The notes beneath the pieces are model-generated. The model saw nothing but the letters and a program-made list of their open reading frames with translations. It searched no databases and was not told the DNA's origin. Shown piece by piece: positions 34,965 through 41,651 of a DNA stretch of 44,294 nucleotides. The translations under genes were made by a program, and so were the position numbers. Position 1 is the first letter of the stretch; every line of letters begins with the position of its first letter. Origin of the DNA: Streptomyces antarcticus (lineage in GTDB: Bacteria; Actinomycetota; Actinomycetes; Streptomycetales; Streptomycetaceae); contig NZ_JAPNLM010000002.1 in the NCBI RefSeq assembly GCF_026627255.1, forward strand, positions 441,097 through 485,390, in the 5' to 3' direction.

Positions 34965-35824
34965 ACACCACCTCCCGGCAACGACCCTCCGGCGAGCGCC
35001 CGCCCGGCGAGCACGACGTGAAGGGCCACGCGTTCCGTGACGGGATCGCCGCCGGCGCCGAGGAGCCGGCGGTCGTCCCGCAGGCTCCCGCCCGCCGGCT
35101 CACCTGGTCCAAGCTGCTGGTCACGCCCGCCGTCCTGGCGCTGGTGCTGCTGGCCACGTACCTGTGGATCACCAACATCCCCCTCGACCCCATCGAGCAG
35201 AACTCCCTCGGCGGCGGCAACGTGCGGCTGCGGCTGTGGCAGCAGATCCAGCTCGTCGCCATCTCCACGTTCTGGGTGCTGATCATCGCGATCCCGCTGG
35301 GCATCGCGCTGACCCGGGGCGGGATGCGCCGGACCGCGCCGCTGTTCACGGCGGTCGCCAACATCGGCCAGGCCACGCCGGCCATCGGCCTCCTCGCCCT
35401 GCTCGTCATCTGGCTCGGCATCGGCCCGTCCACCGCGATCGTCGGCATGGTCGCGTACGCCGTGCTGCCCGTGCTGTCCAACACGGTGGCGGGGCTGCGG
35501 GCGGTCGACCCCCAGCTGGTGGAGGCGGCGCGCGGGATCGGGATGACCGGGGCGGGGCGGCTGGTGAAGGTGGAGCTGCCGCTGGCGGTCCCGCTGATCC
35601 TGGCGGGCGTACGGACGGCCCTGGTGCTGAACGTCGGCACCGCCACCCTGGCCACCTTCGGCGGCGGCGGCGGGCTCGGCGACCTGATCACCTCCGGGAT
35701 CCAGACACAGCGGATGCCGGTGCTGGTGCTGGGCTCGGTGCTGACCGTGGTGCTCGCCCTGTTCCTGGACTGGCTGGCGTCGCTGGCGGAGACGGTCCTG
35801 ACCCCGCGCGGGCTGGAGGCGTAG
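34961..35824 (+). CDS. Osmoprotectant ABC transporter permease 2 (OpuBD-like)
   Basis: 287 residues from GTG 34961. A long charged cytoplasmic N terminus (about 45 residues) precedes six membrane helices. Core motifs are LWQQIQLVAISTFWVLIIAI, NIGQATPAIGLLALLVIWLG, the EAA loop RAVDPQLVEAARGIGMTGAG and LVLNVGTATLATFGGGGGLG. It has the same fold as permease 1 but is longer at the N terminus. The two permeases form the channel with two copies of the ATPase. The next gene starts immediately after the stop. Confidence 0.92.
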   Translation: MNTTSRQRPSGERPPGEHDVKGHAFRDGIAAGAEEPAVVPQAPARRLTWSKLLVTPAVLALVLLATYLWITNIPLDPIEQNSLGGGNVRLRLWQQIQLVAISTFWVLIIAIPLGIALTRGGMRRTAPLFTAVANIGQATPAIGLLALLVIWLGIGPSTAIVGMVAYAVLPVLSNTVAGLRAVDPQLVEAARGIGMTGAGRLVKVELPLAVPLILAGVRTALVLNVGTATLATFGGGGGLGDLITSGIQTQRMPVLVLGSVLTVVLALFLDWLASLAETVLTPRGLEA

Positions 35825-36826
35825 ATGCGTACCTTCCGCGTACGGGCGGCCGCTCGCACGGCGGCGGTGGCGGTCCTGGCCGGACCGGTGCTGGCGCTGG
35901 TGCTCGCGGGCTGCGGCCTCAAGAGCGGCTCCCCGATGGCCGACGACGTCCAGCCGGGCTCGGTCGGGCAGGGCCGGCCCCTCGAAGGGGCCTCGCTCAC
36001 CATCACCTCGAAGAACTTCAGCGAGAACATCGTGCTCGGCCAGATCCTCGGCCTCGTCTTCAAGGCGGCCGGCGCGGAGGTCCTGGACCGTACGAACCTG
36101 CCGGGCTCGATCAGCGCGCGCGAGGCGATCCGCAAGGGCGACGCGGACGCCATGTACGAGTACACGGGCACCGCCTGGATCACCTACCTGGGCAACACCG
36201 AGCCCATCGACGACCCGCGGGAGCAGTGGGCGGCGCTGCGGGCGGCGGACGCGAAGAACGGGGTGGTGTGGCTGCCACCGGCCACCCTGAACAACACCTA
36301 CACCCTGGCGATCAGCAAGAAGAACAACGCGAAGTACGGGCTGAAGACGATGTCGGACGTGGCGAGGCTGGCCAAGGAGGACCCCTCGGCGGTGACCCTG
36401 TGCGTGGAGAACGAGTTCGCCGCCCGCGAGGACGGGCTCCCGGGCCTGGAGAAGGCGTACGGGATGAAGATCCCGGCCGGCAACATCCGGAAGATGGACG
36501 CCGGGATCATCTACACGCAGGTCTCGAAGTCCGAATCCTGCCTGCTGGGCGAGGCGTTCACGACGGACGGCCGGATCAGGGCCATGGACCTGGACACCCT
36601 CACCGACGACCGGCGCTTCTTCCCCAACTACAACGCGGCGCCGGCGGTCAACGCGAAGACGCTGGCCGAGTTCCCGGTGATCGCGGAGCTGCTGGCGCCG
36701 GTGACGGCGAAGCTGACGACGGCGGTGGCGCAGGAGCTGAACGCCAAGGTGGACGTGGAGGGGCAGGACCCGCACGCGGTGGCGAAGGACTGGCTGCTGA
36801 AGGAGGGCTTCATCAAGGAGGGCTAG
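35825..36826 (+). CDS. Glycine betaine/choline-binding lipoprotein (OpuAC/OsmF-like)
   Basis: 333 residues. A type II signal peptide ends in the lipobox LAGC (the cysteine near residue 30). The mature part is a periplasmic-binding fold with SLTITSKNFSENIVLGQILG near the N terminus, NLPGSISAREAIRKGDADAM, the YEYTGTAWITYLG stretch whose aromatic residues form the cage for quaternary amines, and DDRRFFPNYNAAPAVNAKTL. It captures substrate at the outer membrane face and delivers it to the two permeases. It is the last gene of the operon. Confidence 0.93.
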   Translation: MRTFRVRAAARTAAVAVLAGPVLALVLAGCGLKSGSPMADDVQPGSVGQGRPLEGASLTITSKNFSENIVLGQILGLVFKAAGAEVLDRTNLPGSISAREAIRKGDADAMYEYTGTAWITYLGNTEPIDDPREQWAALRAADAKNGVVWLPPATLNNTYTLAISKKNNAKYGLKTMSDVARLAKEDPSAVTLCVENEFAAREDGLPGLEKAYGMKIPAGNIRKMDAGIIYTQVSKSESCLLGEAFTTDGRIRAMDLDTLTDDRRFFPNYNAAPAVNAKTLAEFPVIAELLAPVTAKLTTAVAQELNAKVDVEGQDPHAVAKDWLLKEGFIKEG

Positions 36827-36903
36827 CGGGGCCGGGACGGCGGGAGGGGCGCGGCGCCGGGACGACGGCGGAGGGCCCGGGTTCGAGTCGATCCGAAGAA
36901 GAC

Positions 36904-36947
36904 GTTGCAAAGAAACCCTTGCATAGGAACCTTTGCAACTCTATCGT
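36904..36947 (+). promoter_or_regulatory. ArsR-type operator with embedded promoter
   Basis: A perfect 9-bp inverted repeat GTTGCAAAG (36904-36912)/CTTTGCAAC (36931-36939) with an 18-base spacer. TTGCA occurs three times at exact 14-base spacing (36905, 36919, 36933). Within it a promoter reads TTGCAT (36919-36924), 17-base spacer, TATCGT (36942-36947), so the start point falls at the ATG 36954. Binding here would block RNA polymerase directly. Confidence 0.7.
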
Positions 36948-36953
36948 CGAGGC

Positions 36954-37604
36954 ATGCCCGAGACGCCGGAAGCCCCGGAACCCCCGCAGCACTCCCCCGA
37001 ACAGGCCCAGGACCAGGCGCTGGAGGTCCGTACGCTCGACGCCCGCTCCCTGCGCGGCCTGGCCCACCCGCTGCGCATCCGGATGCTGGCCGACCTGCGC
37101 CACCAGGGTCCGGCGACCGCCTCCCAACTGGCCGAGCGGCTCGGGGAGTCGAGCGGGTCCACCAGCTACCACCTGCGCCAGCTCGCCGCCCACGGCTTCG
37201 TCGAGGACGCGCCGGAGCACGGCAAGGGCCGTGAGCGCTGGTGGCGGGCCGCGCACGACGGCACGCGGTTCGACGAGAGCCTGATGTACAGCGACGACCC
37301 GGCCACCCGGGGCGCGGCGGACCTCTTCATGCACGAGATCGCGACGATCCACACGCAGGAAATGAGCACCTGGCTCGGCAACGCCCACCACTGGTCGCAG
37401 GACTGGCGGCGCGGTTCGGACCTCAGCGACTTCACCCTGCACCTGACCGCCGCTCAGAGCCACGAGCTGATCCACAAGATGCACGACCTGGTCAACAGCT
37501 ACCGCGACCTGCAGCCCGCCGAGGGCACGGAGGCGGTCCGCGTCCACACGCACGTCCTCCCGGGCACGCTCGCACCCGCCGCCCCGCGGCCCGCGGGCGG
37601 CTAG
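36954..37604 (+). CDS. ArsR/winged-helix family transcriptional regulator
   Basis: 216 residues. A winged helix-turn-helix lies at about residues 30-90: LRGLAHPLRIRMLADLRHQG, TASQLAERLGESSGSTSYHL and GRERWWRAAHDGT on the wing. The C-terminal half is helical and ends in HLTAAQSHELIHKMHDLVNS; it resembles the DUF-type ligand domain of ArsR proteins paired with MFS exporters. No metal-binding cysteines are present, so a metal sensor is unlikely. Probably leaderless. It likely represses its own promoter and the downstream small protein/MFS pair, which start 136 bases later. Confidence 0.88.
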   Translation: MPETPEAPEPPQHSPEQAQDQALEVRTLDARSLRGLAHPLRIRMLADLRHQGPATASQLAERLGESSGSTSYHLRQLAAHGFVEDAPEHGKGRERWWRAAHDGTRFDESLMYSDDPATRGAADLFMHEIATIHTQEMSTWLGNAHHWSQDWRRGSDLSDFTLHLTAAQSHELIHKMHDLVNSYRDLQPAEGTEAVRVHTHVLPGTLAPAAPRPAGG

Positions 37605-37681
37605 GCACCTCCTCGTCCCTCGCCCCTCAGCCCTCGCCCCAGGCCCCTCGTCCGAGTCCTCGGGCGCCGGCCCGCCCTGCC

Positions 37682-37710
37682 CCGTTCCGTTCCGTTCCGT
37701 TCCGTTCCGT
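37682..37710 (+). repeat. CCGTT pentanucleotide microsatellite
   Basis: Five complete CCGTT units plus CCGT, uninterrupted, ending 30 bases before the start codon of the next gene. Slipped-strand changes here would alter promoter or leader spacing, not a reading frame. Confidence 0.9.
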
Positions 37711-37740
37711 CCCCATCTTCCGCAGAAGGAGTCACCTGCC

Positions 37741-37983
37741 ATGTACGCCTTCGACCACGTCCGCGCGCACGCCGCCCGCACCGCCGAGCTGGCCGCCGAG
37801 GCCTCCGCGCGGCGCCTCGCCCGGGAGGCCGCGCCGGTCACCGGGCCCGCCGCCGGGGCCGGGGCGGTCGCGGCCGTACTACCCGCCCTGCGCAACCGGC
37901 TGGGCGAGGCCCTGGTCGCCACCGGGATCCGGCTCATGCAGCCCGCCCGCGTCCACACCCGGTACCAGCGGGGCGCCGCGTGA
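37741..37983 (+). CDS. Hypothetical small protein upstream of the MFS exporter
   Basis: 80 residues from ATG 37741, with AAGGAG about 11 bases upstream. Alanine/arginine-rich and helical: HVRAHAARTAELAAEASARR, then AGAVAAVLPALRNRLGEALV and GIRLMQPARVHTRYQRG. A weak hydrophobic stretch in the middle is not a convincing membrane helix. No family recognised; such short proteins are often found before regulators or exporters in Streptomyces. It shares GTGA with the MFS gene, so it is translationally coupled and part of the same operon. Confidence 0.7.
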   Translation: MYAFDHVRAHAARTAELAAEASARRLAREAAPVTGPAAGAGAVAAVLPALRNRLGEALVATGIRLMQPARVHTRYQRGAA

Positions 37984-39287
37984 GCAGACGTCCGTTCGTC
38001 GCGGTCCTGGCCGCCAACACCATCTCAATAGCCGGTAGTTCGCTCACCCTCATCGGCGTCCCGTGGTTCGTGCTCGAGACCACGGGGAGCGCCGCCCGGG
38101 CCGGTGTCGTCGCCTTCTGCGCCACCCTGCCCGTCGTCGTCGCCGCGCTCGTCGGCGGCCCGGTCATCGACCGCGCGGGCCGCCGCCGGGTCGCGGCAAC
38201 CTCCGACCTCGTCTGCGGCCTCGCGGTGGGGGCGGTGCCGCTGCTGCACCACGCGGGGCTGCTGGAGTTCTGGATGCTGTGCGCGCTGATGGCCGTCAGC
38301 GGCCTCGTACACACGCCGGGACTGACCGCCCGCTACGTCCTGCTCCCCCACCTCGCCGAGCACGCCGGGACGTCGGTGACCCGGGCCGCGGGCCTCTACG
38401 ACGCCGTCTCGCGCGGCGCCCGGATGATCGGGGCGGCGGTGGCGGGCGTCCTCATCGCGGCCTTCGGCGCCGAGACCGTACTGCTCCTGGACGCGGTGAC
38501 CTTCGGCGTCTCGGCGCTGCTGCTCACCGCCTTCCTGCGCGGGATCCCGGCGGCCGAGCCGCAACGCACGGGCGGGAAGGTGTCGTTCGCGTCGTACCGG
38601 GCCGAACTCGCCGAGGGGTGGGCCTTCCTGACCCGTTCGAGGCTGCTCCTGGGCGTCACCGTGATGGTGATGATGACCAACGGCCTGGACCAGGGCTGGT
38701 CTTCCGTCCTGCTGCCCGTGCACGCCGGCGGCAGCCTCGGCGGCGCCGGCGCGCTGGGCCTGCTGATCTCCCTCTTCGGCGGCTTCGCGCTGCTGGGCGC
38801 CCTGATCTACGGGGCGTGGGGCGAGCGGTTCCCGCGCCGGACGGTGTTCGCGGCGGCCTTCCTGGCCTCGGGGGCGACCCGGTACGCGGTGGCGGCCGTC
38901 ACCGACACGACCCTGCCGCTCGCGGTGACGATGGCCCTGGCCGGTCTGGGCGCGGGCATGCTCAACCCGATCCTGACGACGGTGACGTACGAGCGGGTTC
39001 CGGAGGAGCTGCGCAGCCGGGTGTCCGGGGTGACGACGGCGGGCTGTGAGCTGACCATGCCGCTGGGCGGGCTGGCGGCCGGTCTGCTCGTCGAGGGGTT
39101 CGGGGCGACGAAGGCGCTGCTGCTGTTCGGCGGCACCTACCTGCTGACGACGCTCGCCCCGCTGGTCTTCCCGGCGTGGCGCGGGCTGGAGGCCCCGGGG
39201 CCGGCCGCGGACCTCGTCAGCAGGACGGAACCGGCTCTCCCCGGTTCAGCGCGCGCAGCGCGTTCACCGCATCCGTCAGCGAAGTGA
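37980..39287 (+). CDS. MFS transporter (drug/macrolide efflux type)
   Basis: 435 residues from GTG 37980, twelve predicted membrane helices. It resembles MFS_3-type exporters (ENTS/MefA class): the N-terminal helix has AANTISIAGSSLTLIGVPWF, followed by LETTGSAARAGVVAFCATLP and GGPVIDRAGRRRVAATSDLV, the conserved loop between helices two and three. Helix 7 onward is GVTVMVMMTNGLDQGWSSVL, with FPRRTVFAAAFLASG and LGAGMLNPILTTVTYERVPE later. Substrate unknown; the ArsR gene upstream probably senses the exported compound. Its last 24 codons overlap the convergent Lon-like gene. Confidence 0.9.
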   Translation: MSRRPFVAVLAANTISIAGSSLTLIGVPWFVLETTGSAARAGVVAFCATLPVVVAALVGGPVIDRAGRRRVAATSDLVCGLAVGAVPLLHHAGLLEFWMLCALMAVSGLVHTPGLTARYVLLPHLAEHAGTSVTRAAGLYDAVSRGARMIGAAVAGVLIAAFGAETVLLLDAVTFGVSALLLTAFLRGIPAAEPQRTGGKVSFASYRAELAEGWAFLTRSRLLLGVTVMVMMTNGLDQGWSSVLLPVHAGGSLGGAGALGLLISLFGGFALLGALIYGAWGERFPRRTVFAAAFLASGATRYAVAAVTDTTLPLAVTMALAGLGAGMLNPILTTVTYERVPEELRSRVSGVTTAGCELTMPLGGLAAGLLVEGFGATKALLLFGGTYLLTTLAPLVFPAWRGLEAPGPAADLVSRTEPALPGSARAARSPHPSAK

Positions 39288-40014
39288 CGGGGACCAGCCG
39301 CAGCCCCTCGGGGAGTTCCGACTGCGCGTCCGAGCACTCCGCCTTCGGTACGAGGAACACGCCGGCCCCGTCGCGGCGGGCGGCCTGCGTCTTGAGGGGG
39401 ACGCCGCCGACCGGGCCGACCTCACCGTCGGCGGTGATGGTGCCCGTACCGGCGATGCTGCGGCCGCCGGTGAGGTCGCCGCCGCTGCCGTCGCCGTCGA
39501 GCTTGTCGACGATGCCGAGGGAGAAGAGCAGACCGGCGCTCGGGCCGCCGACGTCGGCGAGGTTCAGCTCGACCTTCACGTCCTTGGGGTCCTTGCGGAG
39601 AAAGCCGAGGGCGGCGTCGGTGGCACTCGACTGGGACCTGGCCATTTCCTCCAGATTGTGCGCTTCGATCTCCTCGTCGCTTCCGCCACCGGAGTAGACG
39701 GCCTCCTTGGGCATGACCGCCCGGGCGGGGTCGAACCAGTGGTCGACCAGCTCCGGCAGGGTCACCGTCGTGGACGGGCCGGTGGCCTGGATGGTGGTCA
39801 TGCGCAGCTGGCCCTTGGTCTCCCGCGTCGGGGCTCCGGTGACCGCGATGACCGCCTTCCCGTCCCGGTCGCCGAGCACGTCGGCCGTGAGACCGGGCTG
39901 GGCGATCACGAAGGGCAGCGGCGCGAGCGCCACGACGGCGAGCAGCGCCACGACGGGCGCGGCGCAGACGGCCAGGGCGGCGGGAAGCGGCAGGCGCGTG
40001 AGGCGAGAGAGCAC
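39217..40014 (-). CDS. Membrane-anchored Lon-like (S16) protease, no PDZ
   Basis: 265 residues. A single N-terminal membrane helix (about residues 12-38) anchors the protein. The C-terminal two-thirds is the Lon proteolytic domain: the catalytic Ser in LADVGGPSAGLLFSLGIVDK and the catalytic Lys in VGPVGGVPLKTQAARRDGAG. The preceding part has KGQLRMTTIQATGPSTTVTL. YlbL-type relatives usually carry a PDZ domain between these parts; none is visible here and the protein is correspondingly short. Extracytoplasmic by topology. Substrate unknown. It is convergent with the MFS gene. Confidence 0.87.
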   Translation of the reverse strand: MLSRLTRLPLPAALAVCAAPVVALLAVVALAPLPFVIAQPGLTADVLGDRDGKAVIAVTGAPTRETKGQLRMTTIQATGPSTTVTLPELVDHWFDPARAVMPKEAVYSGGGSDEEIEAHNLEEMARSQSSATDAALGFLRKDPKDVKVELNLADVGGPSAGLLFSLGIVDKLDGDGSGGDLTGGRSIAGTGTITADGEVGPVGGVPLKTQAARRDGAGVFLVPKAECSDAQSELPEGLRLVPVTSLTDAVNALRALNRGEPVPSC

Positions 40015-40156
40015 CCGCCCAATCTATCGGCCCACCGCCCCCAGGAGGCCCGCCCCGCCCGCCCGGACCACAGCCACCCCGCCCGGTCACACCCCGCCCG
40101 GTGCCGCCAACGCGCGACTGCTCCCCCGCCCCAGCCACACCTGAGGCGACCACCCC

Positions 40157-40268
40157 AGCCCCGCCGGCGCTAGAGGCGCACCCTTAGCCCCGCCGGCGCT
40201 TGAGGCGCGCCACCCAGCCCCGCCGGCGCTTGAGGCGCATCACCCAGCCCCGCCGGCGCTTGAGGCGC
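40157..40268 (+). repeat. Dispersed GC-rich hairpin repeat, four tandem copies
   Basis: AGCCCCGCCGGCGCTTGAGG-type units start at 40157, 40186, 40216 and 40246 (spacing 29, 30 and 30). The first copy has CTAGAG in place of CTTGAG. The last is followed by the GGGTCCGAGGGCGGAGCC half seen in the other copies. The units fill most of the 354-bp gap 40015-40368; the remainder holds the IclR terminator and C-rich sequence. Confidence 0.9.
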
Positions 40269-40320
40269 GGGGGTCCGAGGGCGGAGCCGTCGGCAGCGGG
40301 GCGGACGGCGGCACGCAGAC

Positions 40321-40365
40321 GGGCCGGGCCGGTGCCCACCAGCGGCACCCGACCCGGCCCGGCCC
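40321..40365 (-). terminator. Terminator of the IclR gene
   Basis: GGGCCGGGCCGGTGCC pairs with GGCACC and GGCCCGGCCC across a short bulge; the loop is about six bases. It ends four bases from the IclR stop codon. Confidence 0.7.
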
Positions 40366-40368
40366 GCG

Positions 40369-41010
40369 TCAGCGAAGCGCGTCCGCGACCTCGCGTGCCG
40401 CGTCGACCACTCGCGGCCCGACCCGCTCCGGTACCGCGTCGGCCAGCATCACGACGCCGACGCTGCCCTCCAGCCCGGTGATGCCCACGAGGGGCGCGGC
40501 GGCGCCGCTGGCGCCCGCTTCCAGCTCCCCGTGGGTCAGCGTGTAGCCCGGCTCGATCAGCGTGCCCTGGCGGGCCGCCAGGATGGCCCGTCCGGCGGCC
40601 CCGCGGTCCAGCGGGTGGCGGAAGCCGGGCCGGTAGGCCACGTGGTAGTCCGTCCAGGTCGGCTCGACGACGGCGACGGCCAGCGCCTCGGTACCGTCGA
40701 CGAGGGTCAGGTGCGCGGTGGCCCCTATGTCCTCGGCGAGGGACCGCAGCGCGGGCAGGGCCGCCTCGCGTACGAGCGGGTGCACCTGACGGCCCAGCCG
40801 CAGCACGCCGAGCCCGACACGGGCCCGGCCGCCGAGGTCACGACGGACCAGCGCGTGCTGTTCCAGAGTGGCCAGAAGCCGGTAGACCACGGTGCGGTTC
40901 ACACCGAGGCGGTTGGACAGCTCGGTGACGGTCAGACCGTGGTCGGTGTCGGCGAGCAGTTTGAGGACTCTGAGCCCTCTGTCGAGAGTCTGGGAGGTTT
41001 CCGCGGTCAC
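40369..41010 (-). CDS. IclR family transcriptional regulator
   Basis: 213 residues from GTG 41010, preceded by GAGGGAGAGG. An N-terminal winged helix-turn-helix (QTLDRGLRVLKLLADTDHGL, then ELSNRLGVNRTVVYRLLATL) is followed by the IclR effector domain (RSLAEDIGATAHLTLVDGTE, RPGFRHPLDRGAAGRAILAA, then GSVGVVMLAD). The length is slightly under the usual 240-260. An extension in frame to 41385 exists, but it is arginine/glycine-rich GC artefact. Its target is not evident; no catabolic gene is adjacent, and the upstream gap of 641 bp is empty. Confidence 0.9.
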   Translation of the reverse strand: MTAETSQTLDRGLRVLKLLADTDHGLTVTELSNRLGVNRTVVYRLLATLEQHALVRRDLGGRARVGLGVLRLGRQVHPLVREAALPALRSLAEDIGATAHLTLVDGTEALAVAVVEPTWTDYHVAYRPGFRHPLDRGAAGRAILAARQGTLIEPGYTLTHGELEAGASGAAAPLVGITGLEGSVGVVMLADAVPERVGPRVVDAAREVADALR

Positions 41011-41651
41011 GACGCCTCTCCCTCTTTCGGTGGGCGGCGGTGACTCTCGGGGTGGCACGCCGCCGGTCCCGCGGCGGCGCACGGAGAGGCCGCCGGTAGC
41101 GGCCATGGCACCGGCTGCGCTCCCGCGGCGGCGCTGCCACGGTGCGTTCGATGCGGGGACAGTAGCGAGCGGGTCCGCTGAGCGGAAGGCCTCGTCCAGA
41201 ATCCGGGCGCCTACTACCCGTTTATGACGGTTCCTGATCGTCCTCGGTGTCAATTTGTGACCTCGCGGGTCGTCAGAGGCTCCCGGAAGGCCGTCGCTCC
41301 GGTCGCCGCTCCGAGCGCGTCCGGCACGACGGCCCGACCCCGCCCCGGAGGGGTGCTCCGGGCGCACCCGGGACGCTCGCCGCAAGGCGCCGGCTCCGGC
41401 GGCGGGACGCCAGCGGGGCGGTCGCGGCGGCGCACCCGAGGCAGGTCCGGCGACTTTGGCGACCGCGTCGGCGAGGCCCCGCGGGGCCGGGTGAACGGCC
41501 CCGGCGACCCCGGCCCGCAGCCCCGGACCGGCGCGCGGCAGGAGACCGGCGGTGGCTCAAAACGGCCGTTCGGCGGGTCCCACCGCACGGCGCGGGCCGG
41601 GGTCCGTGCGATGCGCCGCACGGACCCCGGCCCGTCCCCTGTACGAACGGC
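41011..41651. other. Intergenic region upstream of the IclR gene
   Basis: 641 bp with no supported gene; both strands show only high-GC spurious frames rich in Arg, Gly and Pro. On the minus strand TTGACA lies at 41248-41253, a consensus -35, but the nearest -10-like hexamer (CATAAA at 41221-41226) is 21 bases away. The region around 41200-41260 is the only relatively A/T-rich stretch and is the likely promoter of the IclR gene. The helicase terminator occupies the right end. Confidence 0.45.
41594..41633 (-). terminator. Terminator of the helicase gene
   Basis: A perfect 17-bp inverted repeat (GGGCCGGGGTCCGTGCG and its complement) with a six-base loop, 18 bases past the helicase stop codon. 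Confidence 0.85.

Noticed and set aside
40157..40268. Possible CRISPR array (four repeats at 30-bp period)
   Set aside because: The intervals between the conserved cores are only about seven bases and similar to each other, there are no unique spacers, and the same unit occurs elsewhere as a hairpin repeat.
41224..41640. Gene in the 641-bp gap upstream of IclR
   Set aside because: Both strands show only Arg/Gly/Pro-rich frames with no ribosome binding site or motif.
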